A program made the position numbers and the translations under genes. A DNA stretch of 64,000 bases, from the NCBI RefSeq assembly GCF_022759505.1, contig NZ_CP094289.1, positions 496,001-560,000 of the forward strand. The letters are read 5' to 3'. Below, piece by piece: positions 1-8,738 of the stretch. The notes below the pieces were generated by a model, which was not told the DNA's origin, made no database searches, and saw only the letters and a program-made list of their open reading frames with translations. This DNA is from Georgenia sp. TF02-10 (lineage in GTDB: Bacteria > Actinomycetota > Actinomycetes > Actinomycetales > Actinomycetaceae). Each line of letters begins with the position of its first letter. Within the stretch, counting starts at the first letter, position 1.

Positions 1-61
1 CCGGGTGGCGAGGAGCCGGCAGGGTCCTCGGTGGGGGAGTTCGGGTAGTGCTTCGCGGTCA
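1..61 (-). CDS. N-terminus of an unidentified protein leaving the left edge
   Basis: A start ATG (reverse complement of 59-61) opens a frame with no stop to the window edge, giving about 20 residues beginning MTAKHYPNSPTEDPAG. A weak ribosome binding site (AGGGGC) lies about 6 nt upstream. The visible residues are polar and disordered and match no family I recognise. A CsoR-like inverted repeat (94-110) lies about 35 nt upstream of the start, so a copper-responsive gene (exporter, chaperone or the regulator itself) is a reasonable guess. That is inference from context only; the frame could also be spurious. Confidence 0.35.
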
Positions 62-93
62 TGACAGCCCCTGACGACGGATGGATCCAACGT

Positions 94-110
94 ATACCCA
101 TGGGGGGTAT
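94..110. promoter_or_regulatory. CsoR/RcnR-type operator candidate
   Basis: The 17-bp inverted repeat ATACCC-N5-GGGTAT has a G-tract in its centre. CsoR/RcnR copper and metal sensors commonly bind TACC...GGTA dyads with G/C tracts. It lies directly upstream of the gene leaving the left edge on the minus strand. App1 ends at 255 and is transcribed toward this site, so it is not the target. Confidence 0.4.
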
Positions 111-254
111 GCAGGCCGCAACCCGACGACGCCTCTCGTTGTTCCCCACCGTGCCCGTGCCTGCGTGCCTCCTGCCGGCCGTGCCGGCCCCCGCTGTCCA
201 GCGTCCGGCCGGCGCCCCCGACCGGCCCGGGACGTCGGTCCCCGGGCTGGTCGG

Positions 255-1409
255 TCAGACCCGGTCCACCGCCCGCGCCGGCGAGGCGACGGTGTCGCCG
301 GCCGGTACCGCCGCCCCGGCTGGGTCCGCGCGCCGCTGCTCGTCGCGGGCCAGCAGCACGTCGGGCAGCTGCGCGGCCAGCGCATGCCCGTCCGGCCCAC
401 GGACGATGGGGACGCCGTGCTCGGCGGCGGCGTTGCGCAGCGGGTTGGGCTTCTCGATCGCCTCCGGCGTGCCGTGCGAGAGCACCTGCTCGGTGGGCGA
501 GAGCTCCCGGAGCCCGATGGCCGCGATGTGGTGCGGGTGCTCCCGGGCCAGCTCGTCGTAGATCATCGGGTCGTGCTGGCCGTCGTCGCCGACGAGCAGC
601 CACCGGATGTCGGGGAAGGTGATGAGCAGGTTGCGCAGCTGGATGCGCTTGTGCTCCACGCCGGAGCGGAACAGGCCGGTCGGCGTCGGCCCCCAGTCGG
701 TCATCAGCATCGGCCCGTCCGGGTAGCCGTGCTGGCGCATGAACCGGCGCAGGGTGGGGACGGTGTTCCACGCGCCGGTGGAGAGGTAGAACACCGGCGT
801 CTCGGGGTGGTTCGCCCGCAATGAGCGGTACAGCTGGGCCATCCCGGGCACCGGCTTGCGGGTGTTGGTGTGCCGCACGAAGGTGTTCCAGGCGGCGATG
901 AACGCCCGCGGCAGCATCGTGACCATGATGGTGTCGTCGATGTCGGAGATGATCCCGGCCCGGGCGGCCGGGTCGACCACCAGCACCCGGGCGGTCACCG
1001 GCTCGGCGGCCAGCGCCTCGATCGTCACGTCGTGCCAGCCCGGTGGCAGCCCGTGCTCGCGGAGCATGACGTCGATGTACCCGCCGCGGTCCGTCGTCGA
1101 GCGGAGCGTCTGGTTGCCGGCACGGACGGTGACCGGGAGGAAGCCGACCTGGGCGGTGAAGAAGGCGCGCCACCCGCGCTGGGCCTCGGCGGCGACGTTG
1201 AACGGTCCCACCGGGGCGACGTCCTCGTCCTCGGCGTGCAGGTTGAGCGGGTCCGCCATCACCACCCGGCCCAGCACGTGCAGGCTGTCCACCGAGCCGT
1301 ACCCGGTGAGCCCGATCGCCCGCGGCCGCCACCCCCGCCTGCGCAGAGCGACGACGCTGCGGCGGTTGACGGCGTCCTCGAGTGTGGTGGCCAGCCGGCT
1401 CATACCCAT
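255..1409 (-). CDS. App1-family phosphatase (DUF2183)
   Basis: 384-residue protein of the App1 phosphatidate-phosphatase-like family (DUF2183), a HAD-fold group whose yeast founder dephosphorylates phosphatidic acid. The HAD nucleophile motif DIDDTI is at residues 156-161. Downstream are the family segments FYLSTGAWN and WLLVGDDGQHDP, the latter supplying the acidic motif III. The first 140 residues form the beta-rich N-terminal part usual for bacterial members. There is no signal peptide or membrane helix. The ATG at 1409 is preferred over 1403 because a -10-like TAGCGT ends six bases before it, suggesting a leaderless mRNA. It is divergent from the secreted protease. The lipid substrate is inferred from the family, not shown by the sequence. 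Confidence 0.85.
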   Translation of the reverse strand: MGMSRLATTLEDAVNRRSVVALRRRGWRPRAIGLTGYGSVDSLHVLGRVVMADPLNLHAEDEDVAPVGPFNVAAEAQRGWRAFFTAQVGFLPVTVRAGNQTLRSTTDRGGYIDVMLREHGLPPGWHDVTIEALAAEPVTARVLVVDPAARAGIISDIDDTIMVTMLPRAFIAAWNTFVRHTNTRKPVPGMAQLYRSLRANHPETPVFYLSTGAWNTVPTLRRFMRQHGYPDGPMLMTDWGPTPTGLFRSGVEHKRIQLRNLLITFPDIRWLLVGDDGQHDPMIYDELAREHPHHIAAIGLRELSPTEQVLSHGTPEAIEKPNPLRNAAAEHGVPIVRGPDGHALAAQLPDVLLARDEQRRADPAGAAVPAGDTVASPARAVDRV

Positions 1410-1415
1410 GGCCCC

Positions 1416-1421
1416 ACGCTA
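1416..1421 (-). promoter_or_regulatory. -10 element, leaderless App1-family gene
   Basis: On the minus strand TAGCGT ends 6 nt before the ATG at 1409. This spacing puts the transcription start at or next to the start codon. No Shine-Dalgarno sequence is visible. Confidence 0.4.
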
Positions 1422-1627
1422 TTGCAGGGCGATCGACGGCGGGAGCGTACTCCACCGGCGCCATACCGGACCCTGCCGGCCCGGTACCGGAGTGCCACCA
1501 GACGGCACCGGCCCGGTACCAAACCGCCACCGGCCCGTGCCGCCCCCTTCCCCCCGCCGGCGCCTGGCTCTACCGTTGCCGTCCTGAGGGTGGGCGACGA
1601 CGCCGACCGTGGACCTGGGAGGGCCTG

Positions 1628-3373
1628 ATGCACGTCCGAAAGATGCTTGCCGGCGCCGGGGTGGGGGCGCTGCTCGCCACCGCCGCGGTGACCGGCCCGG
1701 CCGGCGCGGCGCCGGCCGGAGACACGGAGAGCCAGGAGTGGCTCGTGCTCAGCGAGGAGGGCGCCGCCGTCGACGCCGTCGTCGAGGAGCTGGCGGCGGC
1801 CGGCGCCACGGTGGAGTCGGTCAACGACGCCATCGGCCTGGTCCGCGTCACCGCGGCCGACGACGCCTTCGCCGAGAAGGCCAGGGACCTCGACGGCGTC
1901 GCCGGGGTGGCCACCAACCGGATCATCGGCTCGGTGCCCGAGCGGGCCGCCCAGCCCGACGCCGTCGAGCGGGAGAACCTGCTCACCCCGCCCACCGCCG
2001 CACCCCAGCCCCGCGCCAAGCGCGGCGCCGACCCGCTCGACGACCGGCTCTGGGGCATGGACATGATCGACGCGGACAAGGCGCACCGCGTCGAGCGCGG
2101 CGACGACCAGGTCACCGTGGGCGTGCTCGACACCGGCGTGCAGGCCGACCACCCCGACCTCACCGCGAACGTCGACGCCGCCCGCTCCCGCAACTTCGTC
2201 ACCGACATCCCGGCCATCGACGGCCCGTGCGAGGACCCCAGCTGCGTGGACCCGGCCACCGAGGACGACGGCGGCCACGGCACCCACGTCGCCGGCACCA
2301 TCGCCGCGAGCCTGGACGGCTTCGGGCTCAGCGGCGTCGCGCCGGACGTCACCCTGGTGAACATCCGCGGCGGGCAGGACAGCGGCTACTTCTTCCTCGG
2401 CCCGGTCACCGACGCCCTCACCTACGCCGCCGACACCGGCATCGACGTGGTCAACATGTCCTTCTACGTCGACCCGTGGCTGTACAACTGCATCGGCGGG
2501 GCGCCCGAGGATCCCCTCGAGGCGGCCGCGGACCAGGCCGTCGTCATCGAGGCGATGACCCGGTCGCTGAACTACGCCCACGACCACGGCGTCACCCTCG
2601 TCGCGGCGCTCGGCAACGATTTCGACAACCTGTCCGCCCCGCGCGTGGACACCTCCAGCCCGGACTACGACGACCCGGCCAACGACTGGGACAACGCCCC
2701 GTACCCGCGCACCATCGACAACAGCACGTGCTTCAACCTGCCCACCGAGGGTCCGCACGTCATCGGCGTCTCCGCCGTCGGGCCGTCCGAGCGCAAGGCC
2801 GACTACTCCAACTGGGTCACCGACCTGCGCTCGGGCGAGATCGAGGTGGCGGCCCCGGGCGGCTGGTTCCGCGACGGGTTCGGCACCCCGAGCTACATGA
2901 CCAACGAGAACCTGATCCTCTCCACGGTGCCGCTGGTCTCCCTGCAGGACACCGGCGAGGTGGACGAGAAGGGCGACATCACCCCGATCGGGGAGAGCAC
3001 CGGCGTCATCAAGCAGTGCACTGACGCCGGCGTCTGCGGGTACTACGCCTGGTACCAGGGCACGTCGATGGCCGCCCCGCACGCCTCCGGGGTCGCCGCG
3101 CTCGTGGTCAGCAACGCCGGCCGCCGCGAGGCCGACCGGTCCCGGGGCCTGACCATGGACCCCGACGCGGTGCGCGACGTCATCATGTTCACCGCCCGGA
3201 ACCACCCCTGCCCGCGCGGCGGGGTGCAGTCCTACGAGCAGGAGGGCCGGGGGCCGGAGTGGACTGCCACCTGCACCGGCAGCTCCCGGTTCAACGGCTT
3301 CTACGGCGACGGCATCGTCAACGCCCACCGCGCCGCCCAGGTGCCGGGGATCTTCGCGAACTGGGGCCGCTGA
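1628..3373 (+). CDS. secreted S8 subtilisin-family serine protease
   Basis: 581-residue exported protease. The ATG at 1628 has GGGAGGG 4 nt upstream and opens a signal peptide (MHVRK, hydrophobic stretch, cleavage near AGA/APA around residue 27). An inhibitor-like propeptide follows to about residue 135. The catalytic triad is complete: Asp168 in VLDTGVQADHPDL, His217 in HGTHVAGT, Ser480 in GTSMAAPHASG. A long insertion (about 285-420) between the His and Ser motifs carries several cysteines that could form disulfides. There is no C-terminal anchor or repeat domain, so it should be released from the cell. A -10-like TACCGT at 1571-1576 would give a leader of about 45 nt. Substrate specificity cannot be read from the sequence. 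Confidence 0.93.
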   Translation: MHVRKMLAGAGVGALLATAAVTGPAGAAPAGDTESQEWLVLSEEGAAVDAVVEELAAAGATVESVNDAIGLVRVTAADDAFAEKARDLDGVAGVATNRIIGSVPERAAQPDAVERENLLTPPTAAPQPRAKRGADPLDDRLWGMDMIDADKAHRVERGDDQVTVGVLDTGVQADHPDLTANVDAARSRNFVTDIPAIDGPCEDPSCVDPATEDDGGHGTHVAGTIAASLDGFGLSGVAPDVTLVNIRGGQDSGYFFLGPVTDALTYAADTGIDVVNMSFYVDPWLYNCIGGAPEDPLEAAADQAVVIEAMTRSLNYAHDHGVTLVAALGNDFDNLSAPRVDTSSPDYDDPANDWDNAPYPRTIDNSTCFNLPTEGPHVIGVSAVGPSERKADYSNWVTDLRSGEIEVAAPGGWFRDGFGTPSYMTNENLILSTVPLVSLQDTGEVDEKGDITPIGESTGVIKQCTDAGVCGYYAWYQGTSMAAPHASGVAALVVSNAGRREADRSRGLTMDPDAVRDVIMFTARNHPCPRGGVQSYEQEGRGPEWTATCTGSSRFNGFYGDGIVNAHRAAQVPGIFANWGR

Positions 3374-3405
3374 CCGGTCCGGTCGGCAGGACCTAGCCAG
3401 ACGGC

Positions 3406-3438
3406 GAGCGGGAGGGCCGGTCAGCGGCCCTCCCGCTC
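3406..3438 (+). terminator. strong hairpin after the subtilase
   Basis: A perfect 13-bp G+C-rich stem (arms 3406-3418 and 3426-3438) with a 7-nt loop begins about 30 nt after the protease stop. There is no clear T-run, as is common in high-G+C terminators. The rest of the gap to 3625 is low-complexity GC sequence with no gene I can support. Confidence 0.65.
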
Positions 3439-3625
3439 TTCGTCGGCCGACCGGGCCTGCCGTTCGTCGTCGGTCCAGACGGGGTGGCGGCGGCGTCCTG
3501 GACGGGGGTGGCGGCGTCGCGGCGCGCTTCGGCGTTCGGCGTTCGGCGACGGCGCCGCTGGTCGCGCGCCGCCCGTTGCGCGCAGCCGGGTGCGCGCCGC
3601 CGGGTGCGCCGGCCGGCGGCGGGCG

Positions 3626-4420
3626 TCACACGACCGACGTCATCCCGCCGTCGACGAAGATGTTCTGCCCGGAGACGAAGCTCGAGGCGTCCGAGGCGAG
3701 GTACAGCAGCGTGCCGACGAGCTCCTCGACCCGGCCCCACCGCCGGGCCGGGGTCCGGCCGACCACCCAGGAGCTGAAGGCCTCGTCCGCCACCAGCGCC
3801 TGGTTCATCTCGGTGGCGAAGTACCCCGGGGAGATGGCGTTGACCTGGACGTTGTGCCGGGCCAGGTCCGCCGCCATGCCCTTGGTCAGCATGACCAGGC
3901 CGCCCTTGGCGGCCGCGTAGGGCGCGATCGTCTCGCGGGCCAGCATCGACTGCACCGAGCCGATGTTGATGATCTTGCCGGACCCGCGCTCGGCCATGCC
4001 CCGCGCCACCTGCTGGGCGATGTAGAAGGCGCTGGAGAGGTTCGTGGCGACGACGGCGTCCCAGTCCGCCGGGGCGAGCTCGGTGATCGGCGCGCGGCGC
4101 TGGATGCCGGCGTTGTTGACCAGGACGTCGGGCACGCCGTGCTCGCCGACCAGCCCGGTGATGCCCGCGGCGACGGCGGGCTGGTCCGTCACGTCGAAGA
4201 CCAGCGGCGCCGGTGCCGGCGACCCGGCGACGGCCTCGATCTCCGCCCGCGCGGCCGCCAGGGCCGCCCGGTCCCGGCCGTGCAGCACCACCCGGGCGCC
4301 GGCCTGGGCCAGGCCGACGGCGAGGGTCCGGCCCAGCCCGCGGGAGGAGCCGGTCACCAGGGCCAGCCGGCCGGTGATGTCGAACAGGTCGCGACTCCCG
4401 CCGTCGTCCGCGGCCCTCAT
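3626..4420 (-). CDS. SDR oxidoreductase, gluconate 5-dehydrogenase-like
   Basis: 264-residue classical short-chain dehydrogenase. It has the NAD(P) motif TGSSRGLG at 23-30, NNAG at 102-105, catalytic Ser155, and Tyr168-x3-Lys172 in PYAAAKGG. The pattern GSRDLFDITGRLALVTGSSRGLG and the ending FVSGQNIFVDGGMTSVV are typical of gluconate 5-dehydrogenases (Gno/IdnO), which interconvert D-gluconate and 5-ketogluconate. Its ATG overlaps the stop of the upstream GntP permease by 4 bases (ATGA), so the two are translationally coupled and likely form a sugar-acid uptake and oxidation unit. No gluconate kinase is next to it. Other sugar-acid or polyol substrates are possible. Confidence 0.82.
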   Translation of the reverse strand: MRAADDGGSRDLFDITGRLALVTGSSRGLGRTLAVGLAQAGARVVLHGRDRAALAAARAEIEAVAGSPAPAPLVFDVTDQPAVAAGITGLVGEHGVPDVLVNNAGIQRRAPITELAPADWDAVVATNLSSAFYIAQQVARGMAERGSGKIINIGSVQSMLARETIAPYAAAKGGLVMLTKGMAADLARHNVQVNAISPGYFATEMNQALVADEAFSSWVVGRTPARRWGRVEELVGTLLYLASDASSFVSGQNIFVDGGMTSVV

Positions 4421-5793
4421 CCGATCCAGAAGATGACGAGCGTGACCGCGAAGCCGAGGACGGACTCCAGCGCCTGCTGGACGGTCCAGGTCTTCAGGGT
4501 GGTCTTGACGTCCATCCCCATCAGCCGGCCGACCAGCCAGAAGCCGGAGTCGTTGACGTGGCTGCCGAAGACGGAGCCGGCCGCCGTCGCGAGGGTGATC
4601 GCCACGATCTGCAGGGCGCTGTAGTCCCCGGCGGCCACGGCCGGGGCCATCAGCCCGGCGGCGGTGACCAGCGCGACGGTCGCCGAGCCCTGCGCCAGGC
4701 GCAGCACGACGGCGATGATGTACGCCGCGACGATGACCGGCAGGCCGATGTTGCCCAGGGAGTCCGCCAGGGCGTCGCCGATGCCGGAGGTGCGCAGCAC
4801 CCCGCCGAACATCCCGCCGGCGCCGGTGATGAGGATGACCGAGCAGACCGGGCCGAGGGAGGAGTCCAGGACCTTCTCCAGCGCGGTGCCGTTCTCCCCG
4901 CGGCGCCGGCCGAGGACCCAGGTGGCCACCAGCACGGAGATGAGCAGCGCGACCGGGGCGCTGCCGATCACGGTGAGGACCTGCACCCAGGTGGCCTCGC
5001 CGTCGACCACCCCGGCGGTGTCGAGGAAGTCCAGGCCGGTGTTGAGGAAGATCAGCAGCAGCGGCAGGAGCAGGACGGCGATGACCGTGCCGACCGACGG
5101 CGGGTTCTTCGGCTGGTCCTCGTCGGTGCTGCCGAACAGGGCCGGGACCGGGAGGACGTAGCGGCGGCCCACGAAGGTGCCCCAGAGGTAACCGGAGACG
5201 TACCACAGCGGGAAGGCGATGATGATGCCGACCAGCAGCACGATCCCGATGTTGGCGCCGTAGAGGTCGGTGGCCGCGACCGGCCCGGGGTGCGGCGGGA
5301 CGAACACGTGCATGACGGAGAACGCCGCGGCCGCCGGCATGCCGTACAGCAGCACGTTGTTCCCCAGCCGGCGGGCGACGGCGAAGATGATCGGCAGCAT
5401 GACGACCAGGCCGGCGTCGAAGAAGATCGGGAAGCCCATGATCAGGGACGCCAGGCCGAGCCCGAACTGGGCGCGCTTCTCGCCGAAGATGTCGACCATC
5501 TTCTCGGCGAGCACCCGGGCGCCGCCGCTGTGCTCGACCATCTTGCCGAGCATCGCGCCGAGCCCGATGAGCAGGGCGACGGAGCCGAGCGTCCCGCCGA
5601 AGCTCTGGATGAGCGTGTCGACGATGTTGCCGGCCGGGATGCCGGTGACGAAGGCGGTGAGCAGCGAGACGAGGATCAGCGTGAGGAACGCGTGCATCCG
5701 GAACCCGATGACCAGGATCAGGATGAGCGCGATCGCCCCCGCCGCGATGCCCAGGAGCGGGCCCGCCCCGAGGGTCTGGGTCCATTCGTCCAT
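4417..5793 (-). CDS. gntP: GntP-family gluconate:H+ symporter
   Basis: 458-residue integral membrane protein with about 12-14 hydrophobic helices and the GntP hallmarks FGGTLGSVALLIGLGAMLGKMVE near residues 65-85, GFPIFFDAGLVVMLPI, and FGSHVNDSGFWLV near the C-terminus. The family imports D-gluconate or related sugar acids with protons. It is the first gene of a two-gene unit with the SDR downstream. The ATG at 5793 has a GGAAGG-type site upstream. No regulator of the GntR or LacI type adjoins it. The 112-bp gap to poxB holds nothing else I can support. Confidence 0.9.
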   Translation of the reverse strand: MDEWTQTLGAGPLLGIAAGAIALILILVIGFRMHAFLTLILVSLLTAFVTGIPAGNIVDTLIQSFGGTLGSVALLIGLGAMLGKMVEHSGGARVLAEKMVDIFGEKRAQFGLGLASLIMGFPIFFDAGLVVMLPIIFAVARRLGNNVLLYGMPAAAAFSVMHVFVPPHPGPVAATDLYGANIGIVLLVGIIIAFPLWYVSGYLWGTFVGRRYVLPVPALFGSTDEDQPKNPPSVGTVIAVLLLPLLLIFLNTGLDFLDTAGVVDGEATWVQVLTVIGSAPVALLISVLVATWVLGRRRGENGTALEKVLDSSLGPVCSVILITGAGGMFGGVLRTSGIGDALADSLGNIGLPVIVAAYIIAVVLRLAQGSATVALVTAAGLMAPAVAAGDYSALQIVAITLATAAGSVFGSHVNDSGFWLVGRLMGMDVKTTLKTWTVQQALESVLGFAVTLVIFWIG

Positions 5794-5905
5794 GTGCCTG
5801 CCTTCCGCTGGCCGGCGCCGTCGCGGGCCGGGCAGGGGACAGCATGCCAGGACGGCGGCTCGGCGACCGGCAGGACGGCGTCGTGTCGGGCGCCGGGCCG
5901 CCGCG

Positions 5906-7645
5906 TCAGGGCCGGGGGATGTTCCGCAGGTTCGACCGGGCCATGGCCACCACCTCGCCGGCGCCGCCGCCGAAGATCTGCTTGGTCATCGCCGTCGCGA
6001 AGCCGCGGATCTGCTCCCCGCTGATCGAGGGCGGGATGGACAGCGCGTTGGGGTCGGTGACGATGTCGATCAGGGCCGGCCCCGGCCGGGCGAGGCCGTC
6101 GGTCAGCGCCTTGCGCAGGTCCGCCGGGTCCTCCACCCGCACCGCCGGGATGCCGACGGCGCGGGCGACGTTGCGGTAGTCCACCGGCGGGGAGTCCGTC
6201 GCGTGGTCGGGCAGGCCTTCGACGATCATCTCGAGCTTGACCATGCCGAGGGTGGCGTTGTTGAACACCACGATCTTGACGGGCAGGTTGGCGGCCCGGA
6301 CCGTGATGAGCTCGCCGAGCAGCATCGAGAGGCCGCCGTCGCCGACCATGGCCACCACCTGCCGGCCCGGGTTAGCGAACGCGGCGCCGATGGCGTGCGG
6401 CAGGGCGTTGGCCATCGAGCCGTGCAGGAAGGACCCGATGACCCGGCGGCGGCCGTTGGGGGTGATGTAGCGCGCCGCCCAGACGTTGTCCATGCCGGTG
6501 TCGACGGTGAAGACGGCGTCGTCGGCGGCCGCCTCGTCCAGCAGCGCCGCGGCGTACTCGGGGTGGATGGGCCTCAGCTTGTCGGCGCGCCGGGTGTAGG
6601 CGCCGACGACCTTGGACATCGTGCTCTCGTGCTTCTTGAGCATCTGCTCGAGGAACCGGCGGTTCTTCTTGCGGTGGACCTGGGGGACCAGGAGCCGCAT
6701 CGTCTCCGCGACGTCGCCGTGGACCGGCAGCTCCACCGGGGTGCGCCGGCCGAGGTGGCGGGCGTCGTCGTCGATCTGCGCGGTGCGCACGTCCGGCAGG
6801 AAGGTGCTGTACGGGAAGTCGGTGCCGATCAGCACGAGCAGGTCCGCGCCGTCCAGGGCGTCCTGGCAGGCGCCGTAGCCGAGCAGGCCGGTCATGCCGA
6901 CGTCGAAGGGGTTGTCGTACTGGATGACCTCCTTCCCGCGCAGGGAGTGCCCGACCGGGGCGGCGGCGAGGTCGGCGAGCTCGAGCACGCCCTCCCGCGC
7001 CCCGCGGGCCCCGGCGCCAACGAAGAGGGTGACCTTCTTCGCCTCGTTGATCGCCCGGGCGAGGGCGGCGACGTCGGCGGCGGCCGGGACGAGCCGGCCG
7101 GGGGCGGTGGGCGGGACGACGAGCTGGTCGTCCCCGCCGGGGACCTCGTGGTCGGCGACGTCGCCCGGCAGGGTCAGCACGGCGACGCCCGGGGCGTGCA
7201 GCGCGTGCTGGATCGCCGAGCGGGTCACCCGGGGCACCTGCTCGCCGGTGGAGATCATCTCGGAGAACACCGACGCCTCGGTGAAGAGCCGGTCGGGGTG
7301 GGTCTCCTGGAAGAACTGGGTGCCGATCTGGCCGGTGGGGATGTGCGAGGCGATGGCGAGCACCGGGACCCGGGAGCGGTTGGCGTCGTAAAGGCCGTTG
7401 ATGAGATGGAGGTTGCCCGGCCCGCACGAGCCGGCGCACACGGCCAGCCGGCCGGTGACGGTCGCCTCGGCGGCGGCGGCAAAAGCGGCCGCCTCCTCGT
7501 GGCGGACGTGCACCCAGTCGATGCCGTCGGTGCGGCGCACGGCGTCGACGACGGGGTTGAGGGAGTCCCCGACGATGCCGTAGATGCGCCGCACCCCGGC
7601 GGCGACGAGCTGGTTGACGAGCTGCTCGGCGACGGTGGTGGCCAC
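5906..7645 (-). CDS. poxB: pyruvate dehydrogenase (quinone), PoxB
   Basis: 579 residues, close to the 572 of E. coli PoxB. This thiamine-diphosphate and FAD flavoenzyme converts pyruvate to acetate and CO2 and passes electrons to the membrane quinone pool. Visible features are the catalytic Glu50 in HVRHEEAAAFAA, the FAD-domain segment near residues 190-330, and the ThDP/Mg motif starting at GDG 435-437 and ending in FNNATLGM about 27 residues later. It lacks the carboligase features of acetolactate synthase. It starts with GTG at 7645, with GAGGAG 5 nt upstream. It seems to be a single-gene unit between the gluconate genes and the WYL regulator. Confidence 0.93.
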   Translation of the reverse strand: MATTVAEQLVNQLVAAGVRRIYGIVGDSLNPVVDAVRRTDGIDWVHVRHEEAAAFAAAAEATVTGRLAVCAGSCGPGNLHLINGLYDANRSRVPVLAIASHIPTGQIGTQFFQETHPDRLFTEASVFSEMISTGEQVPRVTRSAIQHALHAPGVAVLTLPGDVADHEVPGGDDQLVVPPTAPGRLVPAAADVAALARAINEAKKVTLFVGAGARGAREGVLELADLAAAPVGHSLRGKEVIQYDNPFDVGMTGLLGYGACQDALDGADLLVLIGTDFPYSTFLPDVRTAQIDDDARHLGRRTPVELPVHGDVAETMRLLVPQVHRKKNRRFLEQMLKKHESTMSKVVGAYTRRADKLRPIHPEYAAALLDEAAADDAVFTVDTGMDNVWAARYITPNGRRRVIGSFLHGSMANALPHAIGAAFANPGRQVVAMVGDGGLSMLLGELITVRAANLPVKIVVFNNATLGMVKLEMIVEGLPDHATDSPPVDYRNVARAVGIPAVRVEDPADLRKALTDGLARPGPALIDIVTDPNALSIPPSISGEQIRGFATAMTKQIFGGGAGEVVAMARSNLRNIPRP

Positions 7646-7717
7646 GGTTGCTCCTCTGTCGGGTGGTGGTCGTCCCTCGATCCTGCCCGCGGACGGCGCC
7701 GGGCGCAGGTCGGGGGT

Positions 7718-8674
7718 TCAGAGCGCCCGGGACAGCCGGTCCCGGAAGCCGGCGAGGGCGGCGGTCACCTCCGGGTCGCCGGAGATGGTCCACGGCATCT
7801 CCGGCGGGATCCACAGCAGGGCGTAGAGCATGTCCAGCGGCCGGCTGCCCCCGATCGGCCAGTCCATCCCGCCGTCGGGGTTCTCCGTCGCGTCCTGCGC
7901 CCAGACGCCGAAGTGCTCGCGCACCTGCGCCGGGCTGGCCCGGAGGTGGACGACGGCGGAGTAGCGGTAGGCGATGCGGCCGTGCGCGGCCCGGACGAAC
8001 TCCGCGGCGTCGGCGGCCGGCAGGTCGCGCGCGGGCACCCGGACCCCGGTGCCGAGCAGGGCGCGCATCCGGTCGATCCGGAAGGTGCGCCAGTCGCCCC
8101 GACCCACGTCCCAGGCCACGAAGTACCACCGCCGCTCGTGCGGCACCAGTGCGTGCGGCTCGACGTGCCGGGCGGTCTCCGTCCCGTCCGCGCTGGTGTA
8201 CCGGAACCGCAGCCGCTCGTGGTCCCGGCACAGCAGCGCCAGCTGGGCCAGCACCTCCCCGGCCACGTGCGCGCCCGGGCGCACCGAGGGCACGGTGTGC
8301 TCGTGCAGCGCGGTGACGCGCCGGCGCAGGTTCCGCGGCAGGACCTGCTCGAGCTTGGCCAGCGCGCTCAGCGTCGTGTGCTCGTCCTGGCCCACCCCGG
8401 TCACCGCCGCGGCACGCAGCCCGACGGCGATCGCGACGGCCTCCTCGTCGTCGAGCAGCAGCGGGGGGAGGCTGCCGCCGCCCTCGAGCTGGTACCCGCC
8501 GGCGCTGCCCGGCCGGGCGGCGACCCGGTAGCCGAGCTCGCGCAGCCGGTCCACGTCCCGGCGCAGGGTGCGGTCGGTGACGCCGAGGCGCTCGGCGAGC
8601 GCGGCGCCGGTCCAGTGCCGGTGGGTCTGCAGCAGGGAGAGCAGCCGCAGCGCCCGGGCGGTCGGGTCGGGCAT
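7718..8674 (-). CDS. WYL-domain transcriptional regulator (YafY-like)
   Basis: 318 residues: an N-terminal winged HTH (about 5-55, with LAERLGVTDRTLRRDVDRLRELGY as the helix-turn-helix), then a WYL domain (about 130-205, including RWYFVAWDVGRGDWRTFRIDRM) and a WCX C-terminal extension. WYL proteins sense ligands, often nucleic acid or small molecules, and repress or activate adjacent genes. It is divergent from a two-gene ABC exporter with 64 bp between the starts. A perfect dyad sits at the midpoint (8699-8713), so autoregulation and control of the exporter are likely. The ATG at 8674 has TAGTTT seven bases upstream and no Shine-Dalgarno, suggesting a leaderless mRNA. Confidence 0.9.
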   Translation of the reverse strand: MPDPTARALRLLSLLQTHRHWTGAALAERLGVTDRTLRRDVDRLRELGYRVAARPGSAGGYQLEGGGSLPPLLLDDEEAVAIAVGLRAAAVTGVGQDEHTTLSALAKLEQVLPRNLRRRVTALHEHTVPSVRPGAHVAGEVLAQLALLCRDHERLRFRYTSADGTETARHVEPHALVPHERRWYFVAWDVGRGDWRTFRIDRMRALLGTGVRVPARDLPAADAAEFVRAAHGRIAYRYSAVVHLRASPAQVREHFGVWAQDATENPDGGMDWPIGGSRPLDMLYALLWIPPEMPWTISGDPEVTAALAGFRDRLSRAL

Positions 8675-8681
8675 GCCGGCA

Positions 8682-8730
8682 AAACTACCCGCCGACGAGG
8701 ACAGGATCTGTCCGGGTACCGGCCTAGCCT
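8682..8730. promoter_or_regulatory. divergent leaderless promoters with central operator
   Basis: The minus-strand -10 TAGTTT (8682-8687) lies 7 nt before the WYL start, and the plus-strand -10 TAGCCT (8725-8730) lies 8 nt before the exporter start. Centred at 8706 is the perfect inverted repeat GGACAG-GAT-CTGTCC (8699-8713), 21.5 bp from the centre of each -10. It therefore covers both presumed -35 regions. This layout suits one dimeric repressor controlling both genes. Confidence 0.65.
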
Positions 8731-8738
8731 CGCTCGGC

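Noticed and set aside
3626-5845. A single long minus-strand frame of more than 700 codons across the SDR and GntP genes
   Set aside because: Only its end (from the ATG at 4420) is real; the rest is the antisense-frame shadow of the GntP gene, which has clear membrane helices and family motifs in its own frame.
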